In this document: piece after piece, positions 23,513-36,610 of the stretch
Numbering within the stretch: position 1 is the stretch's first letter
Layout: each line of letters opens with the position of its first letter
Assembly (NCBI RefSeq): GCF_030247195.1
Contig: NC_080671.1
Span: 4,058,501-4,122,500 of the forward strand
Length of the DNA: 64,000 nt
Direction: 5' to 3'
DNA from: Topomyia yanbarensis
Lineage: Eukaryota; Arthropoda; Insecta; Diptera; Culicidae
The notes under the pieces: generated by a model
Databases searched by the model: none
Seen by the model: the letters and a program-made list of their open reading frames with translations, nothing else
What the model was told of the DNA's origin: nothing
Made by a program: the position numbers and the translations under genes

Positions 23513-23650
23513 CGTCGCCGGGTTCACGTTTCACTAGCTGGGGTGGCGTCGAAAGTCGGTAACAGTAGGCGGCGGCTGCTGCTGCCGGGTGCGTTGCAGG
23601 GGTTGCGGTGAAATCGAAGAAAGCCGAGCGCTCATTCCGAAGGGTTTTAC
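23513..23650 (-). CDS. Ets96B: Ets96B internal exon (46 residues, KREP motif)
   Basis: This 138-base exon lies between acceptor ctgcag and donor gtaag on the minus strand. It begins with two bases completing a codon and ends with one. In that phase it reads KTLRNERSAFFDFTATPATH, an alanine run, then QLVKREPGD. VKRE fits the sumoylation consensus, which PEA3 proteins are known to carry in their central region. It joins in frame to exon 48697-48855 upstream and to the ETS exon downstream. It is too short to stand out by length alone; the call rests on splice sites, phase and motif. Confidence 0.88.
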
Positions 23651-23762
23651 CTGCAGAGACGTTTGAAAAGATGGGACAATTTTAGTCTACTGTATGAAGA
23701 TTGCAAGTTTCTTTTCATCTTTTAAACGTTGATATACTAGTCCCGAACAGCATAATCACCGC

Positions 23763-25663
23763 CAGTGGCGTAGCCAGGGGGGGGGGGGGGTTTTGGGGGT
23801 TAAAACCCCCCCCAAACCAAAATTAATTGGATTGAAAAAAAAAATTGATACTGACGAATTTAATTTAATATTTCACAAAATATTTTTGGAAAAATATTCT
23901 CTGATCACTACATTGAGAAGTGTGTTTAAAGCGTCATGAGAACTTTTGGAAAATTGTGGGAAGGGGATCTTGTAACTTATCTCTTAGCCAAAATCCCATA
24001 GTTGTCAAATTACTTCAATGTAAAATAAAATAACTGTCTGAATTATTATGAGCTCATTTTTGGAAAGATGCTTCAAAATATGGATTAGAGACAATTTTTC
24101 GAATGGGAATCTAAATTTGAATAGGTTGATTGCATATAAAACACAAGCTTGTTTACATTTCAACATTTGCTAAAAATGTATTTTTTTAGATTGTGTAGAG
24201 TTTAGACAACAATTCAGTATAGTTAACAACAAGAATAACATTTCAGAAACTAGTTGAAAGCTGATGTAATTTTGTCTCCAGCAGGTCAGGATCGGTTTTA
24301 GGAGCATTGGATTTTTGTTGTATTATCAACTATATGAATAGCCTCTTAGCAGCATGCAATGAATGGCGTACTAAAATTTTGTGTGCTACGTACTAATACT
24401 GCAAGTTGTGAGGTTGACTAATGAAGAAAAGTAAAATTAATGCTCGATAAATTTTTAACGGTCACGATCACATTCATTCGAAACTGCCAAATTGTTAAGT
24501 AACATTGAAGAATTTCAAAACGTAAAACTGTTCATCTGCTGATAGAATAATTTTGACGGTTAATCCTCCTAGAAGTAATTATAGAGAAGAATTACTCTTA
24601 AAGCAAATTTGAGTCGAGACTTAATGGCTCCAGAAAAGTTTTCGAAAGTGCTATTTCAAAAAACTTTGTCAAAGACATAAATATCCCACATATTCAGAGT
24701 ATCGAAATATAGTAGTAGAAAACCTTTACAACAAGCTATTCTGAACTTACTGTATTTGATAAATCACTTCTGCGGTAATTAAATAATAAATTCACATTGC
24801 GTTCAAGGTGCCTTTGAAGCTTACAAAAAAAAATAAGGGAACTGGATTTAAAAAAAATAATTCCCAGGGTTTAAAGGACTCAAAAACACAAAGAGTGATT
24901 CCATTTTCAGGAGCTAGCATCAATTCGGCGCTGGCTTAGTCCGCCCACCAAGTTAGTGTCGGATTCTGATGAGATGAAGTCGAAACGCAAGTTTCAGTTC
25001 CATCCATTCATAATTTAGTTATAGGTTTTGTGTTCTCAACTCGCAATGATTGTTTCAAACAATTTTATCCGTAGCGCAGAAAAAAATAGTTTTCACCTAA
25101 ATTTTTCTTCACTAAGGAGAAATATAGCAGGCCCAGTCCATTTAAATCCCTATATGTTGAATTCATGTAGCCTTCATATTTTCAACAAAATTGTTTGAAA
25201 TGACATTATCAAAAACTTTGCTGAAGGCACCATGTCTCTTAATATTTTTGAAAAATTAATTCACCATAATTACCTCTATGAGAATTAATCACTAAAATTT
25301 CTATATCAAAGCAGGCGCTGTTTTATGTTGATAACTTCCCGAAGTTGTCAAACCTTCAAAGTCTAGGATTATTATATTAGGTGATCTTGAACGTTGAAAA
25401 TTTTTTAGATCATTTATCCCACTTTAAAAGATCGCAATTTTTGACTTCATTGACATTTTATACAAGAAAATAACCTATAGAGGTTTGAAAACTGTTCCAT
25501 GTTGATCCTTCTTGTTTGTAGATTGGAATGATATCTGTTAGACTACTTAAGTTTTTGAGTTTTCAATAATTTATCAAACTCATATTAAATTTTAGCATTT
25601 TTTCAAAAAATTTGCGATTCTCATCAAAACCCCCTCCAAACCAAATTTCTGGCTACGCCACTG
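23763..25663. mobile_element. 1.9 kb hAT-type element B
   Basis: The ends are CAGTGGCGTAGCCAG and CTGGCTACGCCACTG. ATCACCGC is duplicated exactly at 23755-23762 and 25664-25671. G and C homopolymer runs follow the left end. It is the same family as 17177-20190, inverted. A degenerate relative of the 15541-16170 insertion lies at about 24920-25135. No transposase was recognised. Confidence 0.9.
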
Positions 25664-26084
25664 ATCACCGCATTTTGAACAATATTGTATTAGCTTTTTG
25701 CTCCTGCCGACTATATGATTAGATGACAGGATCATAAACGGTATTCTTTTCAGGCTGCTACGATCTACGGGAAACTATGTAAGTCATGCCCCATGCCGTC
25801 TGCAAGAAATTTCGTGTCAAAAAATTCCCGATATGCTGGAGTGCTGTAGGTGGCTTTTGGAGATATCAAGGAATTGCAAGAATTTTTTTTTATTTACCCG
25901 TCAATCAATTGTAGACTACATTACACAAACAGTAATTGTTTATATACTATACTGTATACTATTCCCATGTACTATGATTTCGCAAACAGTTGAAAAACTT
26001 TTTTAAACTTGTTCGGGGCATGGTAAGGTCAATACTTTCACAATGCTCGTTATACACAGCCATCATTTGGTTTAGTGGTCCGAA

Positions 26085-26745
26085 TTAAGCATAATCTGTG
26101 CGGTGATGACCTATCGCGAACAAATTTTTATTGCGTAATTGACGAGTAGGAGCATATAAATTTAATTTTGACAACACGTAAGATGAGTCAGTACGCTGCA
26201 TGACGATATCGTTTAGAAACGAGATCGTAGCATAGTCCCGACGTTCTTTCAATGTTTGAATATCTATCAACATACAACGTGCTTCATTGATGGAAGAGAG
26301 AATGCTGTCCATCTTAACTTGCGCAATGCATATAATAGAAACTGCTTTTGAATTGACTTCGTGTTTTTTTTATGAATGGTGATCAAACAATACTACAATA
26401 TTCTAAAATTGACCAAACATATGCTACGTAAAGAGTTTTAATTGTGTAAGGATTTTGAAAGTGATATCCGAAGCGTTTAATAGAATTAAGCATATTACTA
26501 GCTCTATGAACAATTGTGTTGTAATGTTCCACAAATTTTATTTTTTGTCTAAGATATCTTAAATCTCTTATTTTTTCGCATTTCTGAACGATTTGATTCC
26601 CTAATGTAATTGACACGGAGGCCGTAATTTGTTTTCTGCTCAAATTAGTGTTAAAGTCGTCACTACTGTCTTCACACGGATCTGGAGTTATCGACGAAAA
26701 CAGTGGAAAGTTTTGTACCCGCATTATCGCAGATAAGTATTCGCC
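26085..26745 (-). pseudogene. LINE reverse transcriptase C-terminal fragment
   Basis: The minus strand reads GNQIVQKCEKIRDLRYL, then LYVAYVWSILEYCSIV, and after a break IQTLKERRDYATISFLNDIV and KLNLYAPTRQLR. The same order (LYFSLVRSILEASAVVWSPY, then MDTLAKRRNTSRAVFIGKLL and NVPFRYLRLRD) is seen in the LINE at 57.9-59.8 kb. The RT palm is absent, so this is a 3' fragment. Confidence 0.7.
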
Positions 26746-26776
26746 TATTGTTTAGTTTGTTTTTCTGCTGGTTCAT

Positions 26777-26866
26777 GATCCCAAGTATACGTCTGACAAT
26801 TCGTGCTCGTCAAATAGTTCACAAAATTATGAAATATTATTCATGGATTCGTAAACTAGTTCGAGA
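26777..26866. repeat. Single unit of the GTTCAC tandem-array family
   Basis: One roughly 90-base unit (...ctcgtcaaatagttcacaaa...) is nearly identical to the unit at 28096-28190 but stands alone next to the LINE fragment at 26085-26745. Confidence 0.7.
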
Positions 26867-27559
26867 TGAACGCAACGCTCATGTAAAAAATCGATAACAC
26901 ACACTCACACACAACGAGCCTTTGTTAGTATTTTGTTTCGTATCAAATTGCTGCTTACGAATCTCACAAAAGATTCGCTTCTTCTTCAGCTTAAACCTAC
27001 ATGTCCCCCACTCACTGCATTTTGTTTTGTTCAATTCTTTTCTCCGCTGCTATAAATAGCTGACCTGAAACTTCTAGTAAAAAAATCCAACCGTCAAATT
27101 CCTAGATTAGAGCCGATAAACATCTATTCGCTAAAAACACCTCGTTACAACCCGTTCCATGACGACATGTACTCGCTGACTAGTAAAATGGCATATATAC
27201 GCTTCACACTAATAATGAGTGAGATAATATCATTTGGCTCCCCACCGCCGCGCCGGTATTTCAGTATCGATATTGACGTCTTTCGCTTTGTACCACTTTC
27301 CCGCAGTTTTATTCTGTTTGTATGTATGTGTTGAAAACTAAGCCTTACTAAAAAAAAGCTAACGGGTAGCATCTGAACCCGAATTCACAAACATCTACTC
27401 ATTAAAACGCCTATTTACACCATAGGCCATAGCGACACATGATGGGTAGCTGTTCGAATGAGCTATATAAACTTTTCATCACTGTAGCAGCGATCATATG
27501 CGTGACAGAATGGAGACGTTGGTATGTGTTCTTCAAGTTTTCTCTGTACTGTGAAGCTA

Positions 27560-29217
27560 ACAACGTGTAGACAAAATATTTGTCTTTGTTTTGAAAAATT
27601 TAGTAACGGTTTCCGCCATGTCACTACCAAATCTATTTTCTGTACGTGAACTAGTTCACAACTTTATAAATATAAATCATAAAACCAAAGGTTAACTCAT
27701 GATGTTGTTCATAGATTTAGGAACATTAGTCCACAAAATCAAAACATTCTGGATAATTCACGAAACTCGGAATTTTATTCATTAATCCCTTCAATCCTTG
27801 TGAACTAATTTATGATTCCTAATATATTAGTCACGATCTTGTATCCGTGTACGTGAAATAGTTCGCAAAATCATACAATATTTTTCAGGTATTCGTGAAC
27901 TAATTTATGATTCCTAGTATAATAGTCACGACGGATCATGCGTGCCCGTGAAATAAATCACAAAATTATATTTTTCATGTACACGTGAACTGGTTCATGA
28001 ATCCTAGTATAATAGTCACGACTTACCATTCGTGATCGTGAAATAGTCCACGAAATCATAAAATATTATTAATGTATTCGTGAATTGGTTCATGATTTCT
28101 AATATACGTTTGACAATTCGTACTCGTCAAATAGTTCACAAAATTATGAAATATTATTCATGGATTCGTGAACTAGTTCATGATTCATAGTACATTATTT
28201 ACGATATATTTTGTGTGCTTCTAATATTTAAAATATATTCCTTATCATTTTCAATTTCATGCAACATGGTAATGCAATGAATGGTAATGAAATTTGGGGT
28301 AATATTCGTGGAATCATTTCTGTTCCATGCACTTTTTCATGAAATGATCAGCTTCTAGCGGCCAGTAATAGGTACGAGCAGTAGATATAAGAAAACTATT
28401 TGGGCCTCGAACAACGTTATTCATTTAATAAGGTTCAGTGTGATGTCATCTATCAAATTGAAAAGTAAGCTTTATAACAAAATATCAGGATACCTGAACA
28501 GAAATTACGAAAATCGTGACTAAGATCTTGAAATCATAAACGTAAACCACACTATTCGTGACGAAAATGTCAAAAACCGTAACTAAAATCCTGAAATCAA
28601 GAACATAAACAAACATATATCTCTACTCGTGACTAAAATATCACGACAACGTAAATAGAAATCACGAAAATCATGGCAAAGTTCCTGAAATCATGATCAT
28701 AAATCACATTACTCGCGATAAAAATATCAAAAATCGTGACTAAGATCCTGCGATCATGAACATGAATCACTCTACTCATGACTAAAATATTACGATAACG
28801 TGAATAGAAATTACGAAATGTGCGACAATGAATGTAAATCCCGCCAGAAAAATCCGATAGCAAACTCATGAATAAAATAGCACGGTAATGTGATGAGAAA
28901 TCACAAAAATCGCGAATAAACTCCTGAAATCATGAACATCGTTTGACTGTCGGCTGTGTATTCCCAAATTATGAACAAGAATTATAGCAAAAATTAAACA
29001 TGTCTAGGGAACAACAACAATAACCCAACCAAACATTCGAATATAACGCCATGTATGTACTTGGGGTGAACTAGTTTTTTTAGAAACACAAATAGTTTCA
29101 TGAATACGAGGTTTATTATTCACAATTTCAGGAATTTGGTCACGATTTTCGTAAATCGTTCAGTTCACGAAATCATGATCTTTTGTTCATGAATTTATGA
29201 ACTGATTGTTTTCCGTG
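27560..29217 (-). mobile_element. Tandem-array element, copy 1 (minus orientation)
   Basis: It contains two arrays: about four 90-100-base units at 27790-28190 (gtgaac..ttcatgattcctagtataatagtcacga) and about five 75-85-base units at 28480-28930 (atcacgaaaatcgtgac..ctgaaatcatgaac). It ends at 29217 with ttttccgtg, the complement of the start of copy 2. Both copies share 'ccaaccaaacattc'. The left boundary is approximate. No open frame of interest; the class is unknown. Confidence 0.7.
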
Positions 29218-31156
29218 TTCTTATTGGCCGTGTGAAACCAAAGCTAGTTGTATTGACAGAGACCCATTTGACTCAAACCCGAGATATGGATGAGTTTTCC
29301 ATCTTAGGGTATAAATTGGCGAGTTGTTTTTCCAGATCGGTGCATACTGGAGGGGTTTTGATGTACATAGTTGGTTGTCTTGAATTTGAAACAGTTTCCA
29401 ACAAAACGGTCGGCGATAACTGGTTTTTGGCAGTAGAAATTAAGCATTCTAGTTTTCCGGGTGTCAATGGAGGAGTTTACCATTCACCTAGTGGAAGCCA
29501 CCGAGATTTCCTGGAAGCGGTTGAAGATTGGTTACAGGAAATTTTTTCGGAGGAGAAAATAAATATCATTGGTGGAGATTTAAATATCCAGTGGGGTGAA
29601 CGTGGTTATTCTCGAGAACTGAAAACAATAGTAGATGGCGTAGGAATGAAAGTTTCGGAACATACCCGTGTTTGCCTCAGAAGCAGTAGTTTGATTGACT
29701 TGGTTTTCTCCAATATTAAGGAGTGCAAAGCTAAAATTTTAGAAAGGGTGGAAAATCACTGACCATGAGACAATCGCAGTAGCTTTTATTGGTCCTCCAA
29801 AGTTGTACTTGCCAGATCGAAATAGCCCACATGTTTCATGGAAAATGTACTCTAGACAAAAACTACAAAGCATTCTCAGAAGCGATAGAACGCTTTTGAA
29901 TGATATAGCATCAGTGGAAGGAAAAGCCAAAGTTCTTAGTTCCGCTCTTACAAGTGCAGTAGCTCAATTAACCGAAGTTCGTGTAAATAATTCCTCCAGA
30001 CCAAATAAATGGTTTGGACCTCGTTTGGCATCGATAAAATCCCAAAGAGATAGTGCGTATGGATTATTTAAAGAAACAAAAAGCTCAGAGAGCGGGCAGG
30101 CTTATAAAATCCTCCGCAACAACTATGTGCGTGAACTTCGTTTAGCAAAAAACCTATCCGTTCAGCAAGAAATAAATGAATGTGCTGGCGACTCCAAAAA
30201 GCTCTGGAAATGTTTAAAAGCTCTTATCAAACCTGGAGATGGGAAAAATTCAAAGGTTATTTTTTTATGGCTCCGACGAGGTGTATTCTGACGAAGTTAC
30301 GACAGAAAAACTTAATAAGTTTTTTATCAAAAGCGTTGAAGAGATTCACGAAATTATTCCACCACCTACAGGACGACTAGTGGAGGAAAGCGAGGTAACC
30401 GAAAATCAGTTTTGTTTTCAAGCCTATCAATATGCTTAAACTTAAAGAAATAGTCTCGGACTTTAAAAATTGTTCGGGAACGGACAATGTTACTAAGCGG
30501 GTGCTGGTGGATGCGTTTGACATAATTGCTGATAGACTGTTAACAGTTGTTAATGAGTCACTTTGGCAAGATGTTTTTCCGGAAGCGTGGAAGAAGACGG
30601 TTGTAATTCCAGTTCCAAAAGTTCCAAATGCATCACGAGCAGAGGATCACAGGCCGATAAATATGCTACCGATCTATGAGAAAGTTTTAGAAACGGTCGT
30701 CAAAGAGCAATTGATGGGCTATGTAGATAGTGCTGGTATACTGTTGTGTGAACAATCAGGATTTCGGAAAAATCATTCGTGTGAAACAGCGCTTAATCTC
30801 TTATTGTTGAAATGGAAGCAGGCCATTGAGAATGGAAAAGTTGTCTTGACAGTTTTGTTGACTTGAAACGAGCATTTGAAACAATTTATCTCCGTAAACT
30901 GATTTGCGTTTTGGATTAATATGGTGTAAAAGGAAATGCGCTTGAGTGGTTTCGCAGTTACTTAGCAAGACGTACGCAAGTTACAAGGTACAACCGCGCT
31001 ACATCATCGGAAGCCGAAATTATCCTTGGTGTACCACAGGGTAGTGTACTAGGACCACTTTTGTTTATCCTATACATTAACGACATGAGAAACATTTTGG
31101 AAAATGTGAAAATAAACTTGTTTGCCGATGACACAGTTTTGTTTATCATCGGTAAT
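29218..31156 (+). pseudogene. CR1/Jockey-like LINE, 5' segment (endonuclease and RT to FADD)
   Basis: Endonuclease begins abruptly at LVVLTETHLTQTRDMD (29238), continues with FSRSVHTGGVLMYI and GGDLNIQWGE, and ends with SLIDLVFSN. After a frameshift near 29757 the linker runs to about 30290. RT follows: DHRPINMLPIYEKVLETVVK, EQSGFRKNHSCETAL, then after another shift GVPQGSVLGPLLFILYINDM and FADDTVLFIIGN. The start is cut by tandem-array copy 1 and the end by the element at 31157. Several frame breaks make it non-functional. The clade is tentative. Confidence 0.85.
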
Positions 31157-31188
31157 CACGGTGTTCCTAAAACCGTTATTAACTAAAA

Positions 31189-33151
31189 AAAATGACCATA
31201 AATTTGGCATACGGCATTCGAAAGATACAGTATCCAAGTATCTTCTCAGTGAATTTCAAAATGATCCATCGAGGGATTCGAGAGATATGGCGATTTGAAG
31301 TTTTATGATACGTTTCATAAGGCTACCAGCAAACACCCACGGGTTTGGTCCAATCTCTATAAACAAAAAAATATTTGCCTACTTATTTAGTACATGGCAT
31401 TCGAAAGATATAGTAATCAAGTATATCCCTTGCAAGTTTGAAAATATTTCATTGTCGGAATAGAAAGTTATAACGGTTTGGATGTGGTATGCGGTCATAG
31501 ATGGGTTTTCTACCAGACTTCAAGCGTGAATCCATGTTCGTCCATTGACTATTTAGATCGTTTATACGTGTCGCGATTTTTAAAGGAAACCCTTACCATT
31601 TTATTACATAAATATAATGTTCAAATGGTGTTATTAATATCGTGCACTGAAAAAATATGAAAATAGGGTTGTCTACCAAACGTTAAATATAATGTGTAAT
31701 TTAACAAAAAAATAGACGAAAGTTGGAATGTTTACTTCAAAAGGCCATATCTCAATGGTATGTTGACTGATTCTAATTATTTTTTCATTATTGAATAGGT
31801 AGACGTTTCATCGTTAATTTTCATCAAGAAGAATATAAAATAGAGTTGGCTACTTCAAACAATAGACAACTTAATTGTCCTCAACTATATGTATTATCAC
31901 TATTTAGTAACTATCTTTATATTCAAAACGACGACCTATCAATTTCTATACATTAGTTGAATGCAACGAACGCAAACAAATCATGGAAAAATAAAACCAT
32001 AAATTCAATACATATATTCAAAAATATGAAGGTATTTGCTGATTCAGATCAATTTATGTTATGATACGGTTTTTGTTGCAAATTTTGTACAATCGTGATT
32101 CGCTGGTTGGGTTGACAGATGTTAAAACTGGGGGATGTTATTAGTAGGGGATCAAAGGGGATGTTATTAGTACAAGTTCATCTGCTCATATCTCTAACTA
32201 TTGTCAGTTTTATTGTCGAATTGAATTTAACATGAGAATTTGACATTCAGACATGCAATGGACCAACTAGCGGAGGTCCAACTAAAAAGCGGCTCCTGTT
32301 AAAAATTGAGCGACCAGCGAATCACGACTGTGATTCGCTGGTCGCTGGTCATATATCCATAATTTGTAGTAAACAGCTATTGCAATCAACTAGTATATAA
32401 AAATTGATAGGCCGCTATTTTTAATACAAAAATAATCACTAAATAATTATAATACATATAGTTGAGACCAATTACATTGTCTATTTATTTATGTAGACAA
32501 CTCTATTTTATATTCTTCTTGATGAAAATTAACGATTAAACGTCTACCTGTTCAATAATGAAAAAAGAATTAGAATCAGGCAACATACCATTGAGATATG
32601 GCCTTTTGAAGTAAACATTCCAATTTTCATCTATTTTTTTTTAATTTACACATTATATTTAACGTTTGGTAGACAACCCTATTTCCATATTTTTTCAGTG
32701 CACCATATAAATAACACCTTTCGTGCATTATATTTATGTAATAAAATGGTAAGGGTTTCCTTCAAAAGTCGCGACACGTATAAACGATCTAAATAGTCAA
32801 TGGACAAACATGGATTCACGCTTGAAGTCTGGTAGAAAACCCATCTATGACCGCATACCACATCCAAACCGTTATAAATTTCGATTCCGTCAATGAAATA
32901 TTTTCAAACTTACAAGGAATATACTTGATTACTATATCTTTCGAAGGCCATGTACTAAATAAGTAGACAAATATTTTTTTGTTTATAGAGATTGGACCAA
33001 ACCCGTGGGTGTTTGCTGGTAGCCTTATGAAACGTATCATAAAACTTCAAATCGCCATATCTCTCGAATCCCTCGATGGATCATTTTGAAATTCACTGAG
33101 AGGATGCTTGGATACTGTATCTTTCGAATGCCGTATGCCAAATTTATGGTC
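31189..33151. repeat. 2.0 kb palindromic element nested in the CACGGTG element
   Basis: Arms 31189-31960 and 32380-33151 are near-perfect inverted copies, starting aatgaccataaatttggc and ending with its complement. The same short peptide (MDVVCGHRWVFYQTSSVNPC) can be read from either arm, which explains two apparent frames. The spacer contains a perfect small hairpin at 32311-32346 (gcgaccagcgaatcac and its complement). No coding function. Confidence 0.8.
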
Positions 33152-33274
33152 ATTTTTACATTTCTTACAAAAGAAATGTATAGGATTCGCTCAAACTTTG
33201 AAAACTTTTTCCGAGGCCCGGAGGGCCGAGTTTCATATACCAATCGACTCAGCTCGACAAATTGAGACAATGTC

Positions 33275-33312
<38 letters not shown>

Positions 33313-33920
33313 TATGTATGTATGTACAAAATGTCATGTAATTATCTCAGCAATGGCTTAACCGATCTTAATGAAACTAGTTTCAAATGAAAGGCCTAAC
33401 GTTGCCATTTGACACTATTATTCTTGTTTTTCGATATGTTGTTTACTTTCTGAGATATAGGTCATTTTGTCAAAATATTGCAGGTTTTTAGTAAATAACT
33501 TTCAAACAAAGCAACGTTGTCCAGCAAACTGCACATAATTAGAAACCTTGTAAAAACCTTTCTATCAAGCTACATATTGTCAAAATCCACTCACGAGCGA
33601 CGGAGATATTAAACATTTTGTATTTGTATTCCTCGCTCACCAATTTTCACTAATTAAAAAGGAGACCGTTTCATATAGAGTATTGCTTTACTGATGTTTT
33701 AGGGGCAAAACTAAACCGATTTTGAACATCAGGGTATGAAAACACATCTACGTGATTCAAGGAATTCGATTTTGAAAACATTTTGTGAATTACCTATATA
33801 ATAATTGAACTATTTCTCAAAAATCAATATGTAAGTTCACTACAAAAACAAAATAATGCGTTCATAGTGATTTTTTTTCTAGAGTTCATGTATTTATCCC
33901 TTGGATTAGGCGTTGCGTTC
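33152..33920 (+). repeat. Dispersed repeat with (TG)n microsatellite
   Basis: Starting tttttacatttcttacaaaa, it runs through 'ccgaggcccggagggccgag' and a TG/TATG microsatellite at 33274-33326 to 'atctcagcaatggcttaacc'. The same unit is present inverted at about 51000-51745. It is a non-coding dispersed family of the kind common in mosquito genomes. Confidence 0.7.
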
Positions 33921-34529
33921 AATCGTGAAGTAAATATTGGATGGTATATAACTATACAGATCATCAAGTAATTCACCTAGTAGTGAGATAAGACTTCTCA
34001 TACAATTATACTCGTGGCATCACCGAAAGAAACTGTATTTTTGAATCCCAAAACTCTAGCAAAAATTTAGCTCTTTGCAAAATTTAGATTATATTGGTTA
34101 TAGCGCAAAAATTACTACTTACATTATTTATAATAAGGATGTAAGGAATCAATATATCGCATAATATATCTTTAAAAATAAGGTCTGACATGGCCTCACA
34201 TGCCCTCCCCATATCTATCTCACTCTCTCTCTTTCTTCATGTTGGTAACAACTGTCACGACTCACATCTATCTTGCTATTTCTCTATCCATTTCTAAGTT
34301 GTGTGATAAGATTCTCTGCTAATCTTTATTAATATTCAAGCTAATTTCATGTGTGCGATGTAATTGTGAAGGTTTGAGAAAACAAAACTATTTTTTGTCT
34401 GTTGCCCTATTATTTTCTTTGCATTTTAGTGTCCAAGAGACTCGCGGAAACAAGTTTAATAATACATCCTACATGTCAAATAAAATATTTGTAGTCCGAG
34501 AAAATTTGCAAAATATTTGCCTTATGGGA

Positions 34530-34770
34530 AAACTATGACTATTTTCAAGGTGGAATTGGTATTTCGAAACGTTGCACTATGGGTAGACAGGTGACCATCG
34601 AAAACTACATCAACTCAAATTTATTTCTGTTTCATTCAAAGCTTGTATAAACACTATAATAAAGGAAATTCATAGCTATCTCAGAAAAATATGTGGCTTA
34701 ACTGGGAGGTGGGACATTCCACGTGCGATATTTCAACTCTTCGTATCTCTATTGAATTTTGAATAAAACA
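34530..34770 (+). repeat. Dispersed repeat shared with 57465-57735
   Basis: Matched landmarks are 'gaaaactacatcaactc', 'aaggaaattcat' and 'gacattccac'; the two copies are in the same orientation. Nothing coding was seen. Confidence 0.65.
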
Positions 34771-36099
34771 TATGCTCAAATATGTCATGTGAAAACTGAA
34801 AACACCTTTTTGTGATGATATTATTGAAAATGCACATACTTTATATTGGTATGAGCTTTCATGAAAAATAACGGATCAAAGCCCAAAAATATCCACGAAT
34901 TAGATCCGGGAAAAGAAGTCTCCTAAAGTCCCCACTCTCAATGGGGGATGCAAGTACAAGGTGTCTTCTAACTTATCCTCGTCCATATCTGCTCTATACT
35001 GAGTACACTTCAATTGAAGTTTCAATGGAAGTCACAATTAGTAGTGAGGCATTGGATAATTCAGCACACGTTTCGTTCGAGTTTTCCATATTGTACAAAT
35101 AAATTAGCGAGGATTGCAATCAGAGTTTATGCATTGGACAGATAGTTGATCTGACTACATTTTTGCCATCCTGACAGTTTGAACCATTTCTTTTTCACAG
35201 TATTGGATTGTACAGGGCTTATTTATCCATATTTCCTGAACGAGAATTCCGAACGAAACAATATGCAAGCTATAAGGATGACTGGAAAGAGACTGCATTA
35301 TAATCAACTGAATGCACGCCTTTTATGCTATCGACATAGCCTAGACACTTCACACTATTTATTTTAATTCAAATGAAAACTTTGAAATATCTACTTGTCT
35401 CTTTTACAAATCGCATTCTCCATCTTTTGCTCTCTGTTCAAAGGGCTTTCGTGAGATTTTGTCTACTTTCCGAATCTGTAATAAGTTTTGATGCAGGCGT
35501 TAATTTGATAAAGTTATGACATATTTGTCGAATGATGATTCGTCAAATCGTTGTAAACGTCACGAAAGAATGTGTCATGTGACCTTGTCTCACTTTACTA
35601 TATTCAACTGCGCGTTAAATTACTGGACCAGCAAATTCTATTCTGCACAATATTTTTCGGGAATATATGACCAAAAAGTAAACTTTGATTTCCAAAGCAA
35701 ATTGAACATTCCAGGTTCCTGATAACTAATTAAGGTCTATCAATAATGTTGAAACACTAAATAATCTTAAAACGACGCCGTCAAGTAAAGAAGCGTAAAA
35801 ACGAAAAGACTAAAACAAAAAAAGGATAGAAGCCCTAGAGATCCCACGGTATATTAATTAGCCTTTCCTCGGAAGATACAATTTTCAAAATCATTTCATA
35901 ACTTTCTGATGTAATGGTTCTCAAATTCGTACAATCTGGATTATCTATTTTCTTATTTTATTCAAAAATGTTTTTTAACTTTAACTATAAATGATTATTG
36001 CATTTTAATTAATTGTTTCATGCAGCATCTTTTTATTAATTTTGTTAATCAGCGTTCACTTAATATACTTTATTCGTTTTATCATTTGGATTCACTCTG

Positions 36100-36610
36100 A
36101 TCAGTTTATTCATTTCGTGCATTTTAGTCATATCATTCATTTCACTTATTTTATTCCCTGTTTTCATTCATTTCATACATTTTGTTTAAAATGAAGAACA
36201 TTTTATTAACCTGACTATTTTTTCAGTTTTATTCATTTCATCCAAATAATGCTTCTGACACAATTTATTTTTTCTATAAATTTATAACCTTACAACATCG
36301 ATTAATTTATCATTTCAATCAATGCATTTTCTTCTTTTTTATTCATTTTGTCAATTCACTTCATTTTATTTATTTGGTTCGTTTGTTTCATTTATTCATT
36401 TAATTTGTTCTTTATTCATTTTAGTTTCTTAGTTCATTCCATTCATTTTATTCATTTGAACCCTTTAATTAAATTGATTCATTTAATTCTTTTGATTCAT
36501 TTGCTTCACTTGAATCATTTGATTAATTTGATTAATTTGATTCATTTTATTCATTTAATTCAATTTGTTAGTTTGAGTCAATTCATTCTATTAATCTTAT
36601 ACTTATTTCT
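36100..36610 (+). repeat. Degenerate ATTCATTT-type minisatellite
   Basis: Irregular repeats of attcattt/gattcattt make up most of the stretch, densest at 36420-36600. It lies next to a unique-looking block (36686-36771) that recurs inverted at about 47500-47590, where it again neighbours a gaatc-type minisatellite. Confidence 0.7.

Noticed and set aside
27790..28930. CRISPR-like direct repeats
   Set aside because: Units are contiguous, degenerate and lack regular unique spacers; the context is a eukaryotic transposon.
31478..32867. Two copies of a 60-62-residue frame (MDVVCGHRW...)
   Set aside because: They are the same sequence in the two arms of a palindromic repeat.
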